From Candidatus Latescibacterota bacterium (GTDB lineage: Bacteria > Latescibacterota > UBA2968 > GCA-2709665), in assembly GCA_030746455.1 (NCBI GenBank), contig JASLMQ010000093.1, forward strand, positions 1-6,050: DNA of 6,050 bases, in the 5' to 3' direction. The notes under the pieces are model-generated. The model did no database searches. It was not told the DNA's origin and saw nothing but the letters and a program-made list of their open reading frames with translations. Both the position numbers and the translations under genes were made by a program. How positions within the stretch are numbered: the stretch's first letter is position 1; each line of letters opens with the position of its first letter. Shown here one piece after another: positions 1 through 6,050 of this stretch.

Positions 1-7
1 CGCCTCT

Positions 8-3000
8 GTGCCGGATCACCCGCGCATCTTCGTCACTCCGGACTCGCTCACCGAGTTCCGCCAGAGGAAGGACGATCACGCGGCCGAGGCCTGGGCGCAC
101 ATCAAGTACGAGGCCGACAAGTATGTCGACGCGGAGCCACCATCGCTCGACCTCGGCCCCGTGCCCGCTGATCTGGGAGATTCCCGCAGCCAGGTCTTCT
201 GCATGGTAGACGGTCAGCCAACGTTCCCGGTCGGCTACGACTACCGCGCGCTCAACTCGGACGCCGGCAAGGCGAGCACCCTCTCCTTCGCCTATCTGGT
301 CACGGGTGACGATCGATACGCCGATGCGGCGAAGCGATGGGCCCTCTTCGCCTCGGACTTTCGCATCGACTATCACCTGGAGGACCGCGGCCAGCACGAC
401 ACCGTCGTCTACTGCTACGAGTACGGTCTCAAAGGCATCGCCCTGGTCTTCGATCGCCTCCACGATCGTCTCTCGCCTGAGGAGAAGGCAAGGCTACTCG
501 CCCATATCGAGTACCACTGCGAGAACGCCTATCGCTGGCTCCACGACCAACTCGTTCTCCACCTGAACTACCAGAACTCCCATGGCCAGCAGTGCATGCA
601 CGCCATGTTCACTACCGTGCTGGCCATCGCCACGGATTCCACGAAGGGCGCCTTCTGGGCCGACTACCTGGTCCGCCAGTACGTCAATCGCATCGCCTGG
701 GGGAACAACGACGGCGGCTACACCGAGGGCCAGAAATACGGCCACAAGGTCCAGTTTATCCTCGAGGCCCTCTCGGCCTTCAAGACAGGCACAGGCATCG
801 ACCTTTTCCAGGATCCCAGGTGGCGGAACACCGGGGACTTCTGGCTCCACTGCATGTCCATGAACTACTGGTGGAACCATTGGGGCGACTGCTACTCCCT
901 CATCGACTCCAACTGCGGCAGCGACGCCGATACCTACATATCGAACCTGCTTGCCTCGATGACCGGGAACCGAACCGTCAAGTGGTGGAGCGACACGCGT
1001 GTGTGCAACCCCGATCGCCTGCCCTTCTGGTATCTCTCGAGCAGCGGAGTCGTACCTAAGCCTCCGGTCGACATCCCCCAGGCCCGTCTCTTCCCCGAGG
1101 TCGGCCATCTCGCCGCCTACGACCGGTTCTACGACCATCGCGGCAACCGGGTCTTCTTCCGCAGCAGCCAGTGGGGCAGCCACAGCCACTCCCATTGCGA
1201 CCAGAACGGCTTCGTCATCCACGCCGACGGCGAGATCCTCGCCTGCGACGCAGGCTACTACACCTACGCAGGCGATACCTATCATGGACAGTGGTCCAGG
1301 ATGACGTATACCCACAACACGATCCTGGTCAACGGTGAAAGCCAGCCCAAGAGCATCACGGCCAAGGGCGAGGTGACGGCCTTCTTCAACACCCCGGACG
1401 CCTGCTTCTTCCTGGGCGACGCCTCGGCGGCGTACGAGGACCGTCTCCGGAAGTTCCACCGATCCGTCCTGTACCTGCGGCCCGATGTCTGGATCGTGCA
1501 CGACGACCTCGAGGCACCCGAGCCTTCGGACTACACCTGGCTGTTGAACACCTTCGAACCCGCGGATATCGACGACGAAGCCCGTACACTCATCGTGAGG
1601 CAGCGGAACCAGCGGCTGGTCGTTCATCACCTCACACCCGATCGCCTCGACTACAGCCAGGACAACCACAAGCCCTATCCCATGAAGACCAGGGCCTGGT
1701 GCCGATTCACAGAGGACTTCCCGCAGCAGTGGAACATCCGCGTCAAGACCGCATGGGAGAGCGCCCACGAACGCATCCTCGCAGTCATGCACACCCATGA
1801 TCAGGCGGCCGGTCCGGCGGTCGACGGCATCAAGCGAGTCGACACAGACGACGCCCTGGGCCTGAGCTTCCGAAGGTCGGGCCGCGACGAGACCGCGCTC
1901 TTCCGCGCGGCCGATTCCGAGTCCGTGTCGGTAGACGGTATTGAGTTCGATGCACAGGTGGCCCACGTCGCTCGAGGCAAGCAAGGTGAGGTTCAGTCGT
2001 GGCTTGTCCACGCAGGAACCGTCCTCACCGTCGATGGGGCGACGCTGTTCCGTGCCGACGGCTCTTGCGATGCGGCTGCTTCCTACGGTCTCGCGAGTGC
2101 GGCGGCCCAGGTTTGCATCCAGCACAATGGGCCGATCACGGTCGACCTGAGACTGGCCGAGAGACCAAGTACGATTCTCGCGTCCCCTCCCAGTCAGCTC
2201 GATCGCGTTGAGCCGATCGAGTTCGAATGGTCCAACAGCACGGCAAGAGTCTCGATCGGCTCCCCAGGCGAGACGGTGCTCTGGATCGATCCCAGGGTCG
2301 ACTTCACTTCTCCGCTCTCGTCCCTCGAGCTCGCAGTGGCAGACAGCGAGGGATCCACGTCCGCGGAGCTCGAGACCGCCTTTGCCGACAACGGAGAGGT
2401 CATCGCCTTTGGCGAGCTGTCACCGCGGGAGCCCGGAAGCTACGAGATCGCGGCAGAGGGCGCGAAAATCCTCGTTCAAGATCGGTGGGATTCGGAAGCG
2501 AGCGTTCGAGGGGAGGGCCGTGTCGAGGCCGTTCTGCGGGAGGACGCGGAGATCTTCATCCGCTATGCACCGGACGCCCCCCCGAATGTCCGGGCCAGGC
2601 TGAAAGACAGCTGCAGGGGGCAGCTCATCAACCTGCTGTACAACGGGGGATTCGAGGTGGGCGTCGTGGATTACCCGCCAAGGGGATGGAACGTCCAGTT
2701 TTCGAGAAGGGAAGACGTCGGCTGGCCCGAGTGGACACAGGAGGATCCCGCTGAGGGAGAATCGTGCCTCAGATTCCGGCTTTCCCCCCATCGGGTCTCC
2801 CTCAAGAGCCGACCTATGCGCCTGCGCACGGGCGGCCGCTACGTCCTGCGGTTCCAGGCAAAGGGCACCGCGGAAGGTGCTGCGGTCACGGTGGCCGGCC
2901 AGCGAGGCACCCGCGCCGAAGTCCTCATCGAACCCGGTGATCAGTGGCGCGAATATCTTACCGAGCTCAACGTCCAGCCCGGCTACTGTGTGGTGTCCAT

Positions 3001-3073
3001 CGACTGGCCCGGCGGCGAGCCCGACCGCGTCCTGTGGGTGGATGACATGGAGTTCGGGTATGTGGCGCAGTGA
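8..3073 (+). CDS. Heparinase II/III-family polysaccharide lyase with C-terminal carbohydrate-binding-like module (5' end uncertain)
   Basis: Proteins of this family cleave uronate-containing polysaccharides by beta-elimination; the exact substrate cannot be read here. The N-terminus (DHPRIFVTPDSL, residues 3-14 from the GTG at 8) matches the usual opening of heparinase-like proteins. Residues about 20-340 look like the helical toroid and include N190-S-H192 and the motif D235-G-G-Y-T-E240-G-x-x-Y244, candidate active-site elements by position. The beta-sandwich follows from about 365, with H392-S-H394-S-H396-C-D-Q-N-G-F and T-H436-N-T, the hallmark of the heparinase C-terminal domain. Residues about 720-870 are beta-rich and unassigned. 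Residues 875-1021 (NLLYNGGFE start, W-V-D-D near the end) resemble a CBM4/9-type jelly-roll. At 1021 residues it is longer than typical members (roughly 600-750). The frame stays open to base 2 and no ribosome binding site is visible, so the gene may start upstream, possibly with a signal peptide. Family assignment is strong; substrate is unknown. Confidence 0.93.
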   Translation: MPDHPRIFVTPDSLTEFRQRKDDHAAEAWAHIKYEADKYVDAEPPSLDLGPVPADLGDSRSQVFCMVDGQPTFPVGYDYRALNSDAGKASTLSFAYLVTGDDRYADAAKRWALFASDFRIDYHLEDRGQHDTVVYCYEYGLKGIALVFDRLHDRLSPEEKARLLAHIEYHCENAYRWLHDQLVLHLNYQNSHGQQCMHAMFTTVLAIATDSTKGAFWADYLVRQYVNRIAWGNNDGGYTEGQKYGHKVQFILEALSAFKTGTGIDLFQDPRWRNTGDFWLHCMSMNYWWNHWGDCYSLIDSNCGSDADTYISNLLASMTGNRTVKWWSDTRVCNPDRLPFWYLSSSGVVPKPPVDIPQARLFPEVGHLAAYDRFYDHRGNRVFFRSSQWGSHSHSHCDQNGFVIHADGEILACDAGYYTYAGDTYHGQWSRMTYTHNTILVNGESQPKSITAKGEVTAFFNTPDACFFLGDASAAYEDRLRKFHRSVLYLRPDVWIVHDDLEAPEPSDYTWLLNTFEPADIDDEARTLIVRQRNQRLVVHHLTPDRLDYSQDNHKPYPMKTRAWCRFTEDFPQQWNIRVKTAWESAHERILAVMHTHDQAAGPAVDGIKRVDTDDALGLSFRRSGRDETALFRAADSESVSVDGIEFDAQVAHVARGKQGEVQSWLVHAGTVLTVDGATLFRADGSCDAAASYGLASAAAQVCIQHNGPITVDLRLAERPSTILASPPSQLDRVEPIEFEWSNSTARVSIGSPGETVLWIDPRVDFTSPLSSLELAVADSEGSTSAELETAFADNGEVIAFGELSPREPGSYEIAAEGAKILVQDRWDSEASVRGEGRVEAVLREDAEIFIRYAPDAPPNVRARLKDSCRGQLINLLYNGGFEVGVVDYPPRGWNVQFSRREDVGWPEWTQEDPAEGESCLRFRLSPHRVSLKSRPMRLRTGGRYVLRFQAKGTAEGAAVTVAGQRGTRAEVLIEPGDQWREYLTELNVQPGYCVVSIDWPGGEPDRVLWVDDMEFGYVAQ

Positions 3074-3100
3074 TAGGCCCTTTGTAACCGCTTGGAACAC

Positions 3101-3176
3101 AGAATGTCGAACGAGGCCACGTGTCAGCGGTGCGAGGCCGATCCTTCGTCATTCGGAATTGCCTGTTCGACATTCT
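3101..3176. repeat. 12-bp inverted repeat with related GAATGNCGAA words in the gap after the lyase gene
   Basis: The left arm AGAATGTCGAAC (3101-3112) is the exact reverse complement of GTTCGACATTCT (3165-3176), with 52 bases between. A third related copy, TTCGTCATTC, lies at 3145-3154, and GAGGCC occurs twice in the spacer (3113-3118 and 3134-3139). The arrangement looks like a small intergenic repeat element or a long-looped hairpin between the lyase stop and the peptidase start. There is no following T-tract, so it is not a standard intrinsic terminator. Confidence 0.6.
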
Positions 3177-3206
3177 TCATTCTCTTCTGTTTGAGGTCTC
3201 CGCGCG

Positions 3207-4211
3207 ATGACCCTCAAGATCCCCGAAATCGCAGTCCCGAACTTCTGGCTCTCCAACTTCGGTCGAGTCCAGAACTACCTGGTCCATTCGGTCGGCCTCG
3301 GCAACGTTCACGAGGTCGGTACCTCCTCCCTTGGCTATCCCATCAAGGCCGTCGAATACCGGCAAGAGGGATGCCCCAAGCTCATGGTCATCGGAGGGAC
3401 CCACGGCCACGAGCCCGGCACGGTCGCCACGGCGATAAACGTGATCCACCTCTTGGAATCGGGCATCGATCTCGCCGGACAGCCCCACAGTGACCTCCTT
3501 GAGCGGCTTCTGGGCGTCCACCTCTACATCGTCCCCTGCCTGAATCCGGACGGTCGTTCGGTTTGTCCGGACACCTTCTATGCCCAGGGAATCGACACCG
3601 TCACCATCTACGCCTCCGGCCTGCAGAAGGACGGCAGCCTGATCCCCTACGACTCCAACAGCAAGGAGCCGCTTTACTACTTCGATCCCGCCGACGCTAT
3701 GTTTATGGGTGGCCAGTTCAACGGGGCGGGCTACGCCATCAACCGCCGCCGGTCCATCGAGGAGAGCGATGCCGTCGAGGTCCAATCCCTGCTGGATTTC
3801 GTCAAGCCCCTTGGGATCGATGCCATCATGGACCTCCACGCCTGCGGCTACAACTTCGCATTCCAGGTCAAATCGCATGAGCCTCCGTACTGGCCGATCA
3901 TGCGCGAGTGGCAGCGCAGGGCCACGGCGCTCTTCCAGTCGAAGGGGCGCCGCCTGGGCGGGCTCCACGGCGACGGCGATCCGCCGGAGCCCCAGCCCTT
4001 CCACTTCAACGCCGCCCTGTTCCACAGGCAAGCGCAGCTGATGTGGATGTCCTACGAGGGCAGGCAGGGCTATCTGGGCCGGACGAGCTTCATTCCCCTC
4101 CCATCGGAGTGGGAGATCATCGACGACTACCTCTCGGCCGTCTCCGTGTTCCTCGAGCTCGGAATCGAGAGGCACTACGCTGAGGCAAACCGCCAGGTCT
4201 TTAGCTCATAG
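3207..4211 (+). CDS. M14-like zinc carboxypeptidase/amidase, divergent
   Basis: Predicted zinc metallopeptidase of the M14 carboxypeptidase fold, which removes C-terminal residues from peptides or, in some branches, cleaves amide bonds of cell-wall peptides. Zinc ligands are visible: H66-G-H-E69 within GGTHGHEPG, and H211 within IMDLHACG. Other M14 landmarks are LNPDG at 112-116, an N179-R180 pair that fits the substrate carboxylate-binding Asn-Arg, and E284 in MSYEGRQG as the likely catalytic glutamate. The 62 residues between NPDG and the N-R pair are longer than I expect in M14 enzymes and are rich in Tyr, Asp and Gly, suggesting an inserted loop over the active site. No signal peptide or membrane segment is visible, so it is cytoplasmic unless exported by another route. 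The ATG at 3207 has only a weak GAGG (3193-3196) ten bases upstream. It lies 133 bases after the lyase gene on the same strand. Substrate is unknown; an amidase acting on glycan-linked peptide is possible but inferred. Confidence 0.88.
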   Translation: MTLKIPEIAVPNFWLSNFGRVQNYLVHSVGLGNVHEVGTSSLGYPIKAVEYRQEGCPKLMVIGGTHGHEPGTVATAINVIHLLESGIDLAGQPHSDLLERLLGVHLYIVPCLNPDGRSVCPDTFYAQGIDTVTIYASGLQKDGSLIPYDSNSKEPLYYFDPADAMFMGGQFNGAGYAINRRRSIEESDAVEVQSLLDFVKPLGIDAIMDLHACGYNFAFQVKSHEPPYWPIMREWQRRATALFQSKGRRLGGLHGDGDPPEPQPFHFNAALFHRQAQLMWMSYEGRQGYLGRTSFIPLPSEWEIIDDYLSAVSVFLELGIERHYAEANRQVFSS

Positions 4212-4303
4212 CTCTCCGGTCTTGGTCTTTTTCGCGCCTGGAGCCTGTCCTGGATGGAATCACAGTAACACTCAAGTAGTGGATTGGCTGCATCCGGGAT
4301 GTC

Positions 4304-4328
4304 TTTCGTGGTGACGCTCTACACGAAA
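4304..4328 (+). repeat. Short inverted repeat (possible RNA hairpin) just upstream of the deacetylase ribosome binding site
   Basis: TTTCGTG (4304-4310) pairs perfectly with CACGAAA (4322-4328) across an 11-base loop. It ends two bases before the AAGGA at 4331-4335, so a folded transcript could influence translation of the deacetylase. The word CTTTCGTGGTG at 4303-4313 recurs exactly at 5916-5926 before the next gene. A regulatory role is inferred; a 7-bp stem is weak on its own. The rest of the 4212-4343 gap shows no gene or terminator that I can support. Confidence 0.4.
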
Positions 4329-4330
4329 CC

Positions 4331-4335
4331 AAGGA
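4331..4335 (+). promoter_or_regulatory. Ribosome binding site that sets the deacetylase start
   Basis: AAGGA lies eight bases before the ATG at 4344. This favours 4344 over the in-frame TTG at 4284 and ATG at 4299, neither of which has a comparable site. The family's first conserved strand and its D-x-E-D motif begin directly after the 4344 start. Confidence 0.7.
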
Positions 4336-4343
4336 CTCAACCC

Positions 4344-5759
4344 ATGCAAGTGATATTCAGCTTCGACACCGAAGACTACGTCGATCCCGTCTCCAACGAC
4401 TCCCTGCTCCGCCTGGCCCAGATCCACACGCGCTACGGCGTGCCGGCCTGTTTCGGCCTGGTGGGAGAGAAGGCCCGATTCCTCCGCGCCTGCGGTCGGC
4501 GGGACGTGATCGAGGCGGTAGGCCGCCACGAGGTGGCCTATCACTCCGACCATCACTTCCTCTTCGCCGACGAGACCTACGAGCAGAAGTTCCTCCCGGA
4601 GTATATGGAGGTCCAGCCGTGGGACCGTGGCATCACCCGGCTCCTCGCCGAGGAGTCCCGCGGCATTCGGGACATCGCCGAGATCTTCGGCCGGCGGCCC
4701 GCCACCTGGCTGCGGACCTTCGGGGACTGGGCGGCCCACTATTCCTACACCTACTCCCGGTTGGGTCTGCCCATCTACGCCTATGGCCCGAGGTTCCACG
4801 CGCAGGACTGCATGCCCATCTGGTACTGCAACCAGCTGGCCGTGGCCAACCCCAGGCTGATGTACGAGCAGAACCTCCACAACGAGGAGATGACGCCCCA
4901 AGAGATGCTCGAGGAGCACAAGGCCAACTTCCTGAAGCACCTCGAGGGCGGCACGCCTCGCCTGGGATTCGTCAATCACCCGACCCGCTTCATCTCCGAC
5001 ATCTGGTGGGAGACACCGAACTGGTGGTACGAGATCCTCGATCCACCCCCGCGAGCGCAGTGGAAGGTTCCGCCGAGGTTCAGTCCCGAGAAGACCGAAT
5101 CTCTCCTCTGGATCGCCGAGGAGTTCGTCAGGTTCGTCGGCGAGCTCGACGATGTCGAGTTCCTCACCTTCATCGACTTCCTCGAGCCCTATGGACAGCA
5201 GTCAAGCTGGGTGACTCGCCAGGACCTGTCCCGACTGGCCTCGGGATTGCACGACCGTCCCGCGTACCAGACAATGGACGGGCAGACCTTCTCGCCTGCG
5301 GAGCTCTTCGGTGCCTTCGCTTACGCTCTGGCGGAGCCCGAGGTTCAGGAGATACCCGTTCGGCAGATCATCGGCCCCACCGAGGACCCCGTAGAGACCC
5401 CTCCCGGCTGCTCCGCATCGGAAGAGGCGTTCGTGGACGCGTGTCGATGTGTGGAGCTCGGCATTCGGGACAGGAATCGAGTCCCCCACGCCATCGAGGT
5501 GGGCAGCGCGAGCGTCGGACCCGGCGGATTCTTGCTCGCTATGGCTCGAGCGCTTCAGGGGAAGGGAGAAAGCGACATCGACATCCCGCCTGCTGAGAAC
5601 CTGCCCGTCTCTCTGCACGAGGACGACTACGACGTGATCGCCGGGGCCAACCCCGCCAGCTACATGCAGAAGCAGGGAGAATTCGATATGCCCAACGCCA
5701 GACAGAGGGTCCGTCTCCAGTACTGGACCGTCAAACCCGCCGCCAGGTCCCAGGCGTGA
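4344..5759 (+). CDS. Polysaccharide deacetylase (NodB-like fold) with C-terminal binding-repeat-like module
   Basis: Predicted metal-dependent carbohydrate esterase/deacetylase removing acetyl groups from N-acetylated sugars. The 471-residue protein opens with MQVIFSFDTEDY, where D8 and D11 match the Asp motif of the family's FDxED variants. H67-S-D-H-H71 is the exact H-S-x-x-H metal-binding motif. R124-T-F-G-D128 sits where the R-x-P-x-G motif is expected but diverges from it. N211-H212-P is a plausible late catalytic His motif. The catalytic domain runs to about residue 285. The remaining 185 residues are atypical: residues 295-330 and 363-404 look like two copies of one module (see findings) that resembles pseudomurein-binding repeats. 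No signal peptide is visible with this start. It lies 132 bases after the M14 gene and 213 before the CutC gene, all on one strand, which fits but does not prove a shared functional cluster. The fold is fairly certain; substrate is unknown. Confidence 0.9.
   Translation: MQVIFSFDTEDYVDPVSNDSLLRLAQIHTRYGVPACFGLVGEKARFLRACGRRDVIEAVGRHEVAYHSDHHFLFADETYEQKFLPEYMEVQPWDRGITRLLAEESRGIRDIAEIFGRRPATWLRTFGDWAAHYSYTYSRLGLPIYAYGPRFHAQDCMPIWYCNQLAVANPRLMYEQNLHNEEMTPQEMLEEHKANFLKHLEGGTPRLGFVNHPTRFISDIWWETPNWWYEILDPPPRAQWKVPPRFSPEKTESLLWIAEEFVRFVGELDDVEFLTFIDFLEPYGQQSSWVTRQDLSRLASGLHDRPAYQTMDGQTFSPAELFGAFAYALAEPEVQEIPVRQIIGPTEDPVETPPGCSASEEAFVDACRCVELGIRDRNRVPHAIEVGSASVGPGGFLLAMARALQGKGESDIDIPPAENLPVSLHEDDYDVIAGANPASYMQKQGEFDMPNARQRVRLQYWTVKPAARSQA
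5226..5555 (+). other. Two-copy protein module in the deacetylase C-terminus, pseudomurein-binding-repeat-like
   Basis: Copy A spans residues 295-330 and copy B residues 363-404 of the deacetylase. Both have the order G-[IL]-[RH]-D-R, a short strand, then a small helix ending in A-x-A-L: FSPAELFGAFAYALA in A and VGPGGFLLAMARAL in B. Copy B also has a NRVPHAIEVG stretch, like the pattern of a loop, Leu/Val-Pro, strand and FLxxLAxAI helix known in pseudomurein-binding repeats. The similarity is judged by eye, so the family link is tentative; the internal duplication is better supported. Confidence 0.45.
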
Positions 5760-5796
5760 TCCTTAATCCATACAAGACGGGGAAGGCTCTGAGCGC

Positions 5797-5820
5797 GGAG
5801 CGCCCGGAGATTCCGGCTCC
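5797..5820 (+). terminator. GC-rich hairpin after the deacetylase gene, possible weak terminator
   Basis: GGAGC (5797-5801) can pair with GCTCC (5816-5820), and inside it CGGA (5805-5808) with TCCG (5812-5815) around a 3-base loop, leaving GCC bulged. It begins 38 bases after the stop codon. No T-run follows, so it is not a classical intrinsic terminator and may only be a transcript-end or attenuating structure. Confidence 0.25.
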
Positions 5821-5897
5821 ACCTGACGCCCGGGACTGGATCCACTCGCCTCCTGCTGTGAGCCGACGCGTGGGCCTTCCCCCAGCCATTCTGTCCT

Positions 5898-5926
5898 GTT
5901 TCGTGCTTTCCGTGCCTTTCGTGGTG
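5898..5926. repeat. Three tandem TTTCGTG-type words upstream of the CutC gene
   Basis: GTTTCGTGC (5898-5906), TTTCCGTGC (5907-5915) and CTTTCGTGG (5916-5924) are near-identical 9-base units placed end to end. The last unit plus two bases (CTTTCGTGGTG, 5916-5926) is identical to 4303-4313. This looks like a dispersed intergenic repeat family; a promoter or operator role is possible but not shown. Confidence 0.5.
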
Positions 5927-5960
5927 CGGGGGTTCGTTGTTCCCACGGGCTGAGGCCAGC

Positions 5961-5966
5961 AAGGAG
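5961..5966 (+). promoter_or_regulatory. Consensus ribosome binding site of the CutC gene
   Basis: AAGGAG is six bases before the ATG at 5973, close to ideal. It is the strongest ribosome binding site in the window and supports this start for a gene of which only the first 26 codons are present. Confidence 0.75.
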
Positions 5967-5972
5967 AGCCAG

Positions 5973-6050
5973 ATGGACGCCAAGGTGAAACTCGAGATAT
6001 GCATCGACTCCGTCCAGGGCGCCGTTGCCGTTCAGGAGGGCGGCGCCGAC
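5973..6050 (+). CDS. cutC: CutC-family protein, N-terminal fragment cut by the window edge
   Basis: The 26 visible codons give MDAKVKLEICIDSVQGAVAV followed by QEGGAD. This matches the conserved first strand and helix of CutC proteins (LE-[IV]-C-[IV]-DS, then A-x-x-A-x-x-GGAD), a TIM-barrel family of about 240 residues historically linked to copper homeostasis, though that role is disputed and the enzymatic function remains unsettled. No stop is seen; the gene runs off the right edge. The ATG at 5973 is chosen for the AAGGAG six bases upstream and the family-typical N-terminus. It follows the deacetylase gene on the same strand after 213 bases that include repeats, so it may be transcribed separately. 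A different TIM-barrel protein is possible from so short a piece, but the LEICIDS motif is quite specific. Confidence 0.82.
   Translation, partial: MDAKVKLEICIDSVQGAVAVQEGGAD

Noticed and set aside
494..2125. Long open frame on the - strand (543 codons) opposite the lyase gene
   Set aside because: It lies wholly within the strongly supported lyase gene. Its translation is Val/Gly/Glu-rich with no recognisable domain, as expected for the complement of a GC-rich gene.
3074..3206. Intrinsic terminator after the lyase gene
   Set aside because: The inverted repeat has a 52-base spacer and no T-tract, so it does not meet the usual form.
3092..3493. Small + frame spanning the lyase-peptidase gap
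   Set aside because: Most of it overlaps the M14 gene in another frame and the rest is the intergenic repeat; the protein shows no motif or plausible start signal.
3177..4175. Long open frame on the - strand (332 codons) opposite the M14 gene
   Set aside because: The + strand frame has intact zinc-peptidase motifs. The - strand translation has no motif and a biased composition, so it is a shadow.
4284..4343. Longer deacetylase start at TTG 4284 or ATG 4299
   Set aside because: No ribosome binding site precedes either. The added residues do not look like a signal peptide and overlap a repeat hairpin, whereas ATG 4344 has AAGGA eight bases upstream.
4619..5596. Overlapping + frame of 325 codons inside the deacetylase gene
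   Set aside because: Arg/Pro/His-rich with no family motif, while the other frame holds the H-S-x-x-H motif and continuous family similarity.
5660..6004. Frames on either strand across the gap before the CutC gene
   Set aside because: They cover repeats and the hairpin, lack ribosome binding sites and recognisable motifs, and conflict with the deacetylase end and the CutC start.

Overview
The window is GC-rich, with codon third positions strongly favouring G/C. It carries four genes, all on the + strand, separated by short non-coding gaps of 132-213 bases. The content (a large multidomain heparinase-type lyase, a divergent M14 zinc peptidase, a polysaccharide deacetylase, and a CutC-family protein) suits an uncultured environmental polysaccharide-degrading bacterium of the Planctomycetota or a similar lineage. 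That placement is an impression from gene style and intergenic repeat words. No phylogenetic marker is present, so it is weak.

Layout. Positions 1-3073 hold a heparinase II/III-family protein whose frame is open to the left edge, so the true start may lie just outside. It has an alpha-helical toroid domain, a beta-sandwich with the family's His-rich motif, a further beta-rich region, and a C-terminal carbohydrate-binding-like module. Positions 3074-3206 are non-coding and contain a 12-bp inverted repeat. Positions 3207-4211 encode an M14-like zinc carboxypeptidase/amidase. Positions 4212-4343 are non-coding, with a small hairpin built from a TTTCGTG word just before a good ribosome binding site. 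Positions 4344-5759 encode a polysaccharide deacetylase with an unusual C-terminal region that appears to hold two copies of a short module resembling pseudomurein-binding repeats. Positions 5760-5972 are non-coding, with a GC-rich hairpin and a cluster of TTTCGTG-type words. From 5973 to the right edge is the N-terminus of a CutC-family protein with a consensus ribosome binding site.

How the genes may work together (inference). A uronate-polymer lyase, an N-deacetylase and a zinc peptidase on one strand suggest stepwise breakdown or remodelling of an acidic, N-acetylated glycan that may carry peptide. The binding-repeat-like module on the deacetylase is the most unusual feature and is consistent with targeting a polymer surface. 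No signal peptide is visible on the peptidase or deacetylase. The lyase N-terminus cannot be judged fully because it sits at the window edge.
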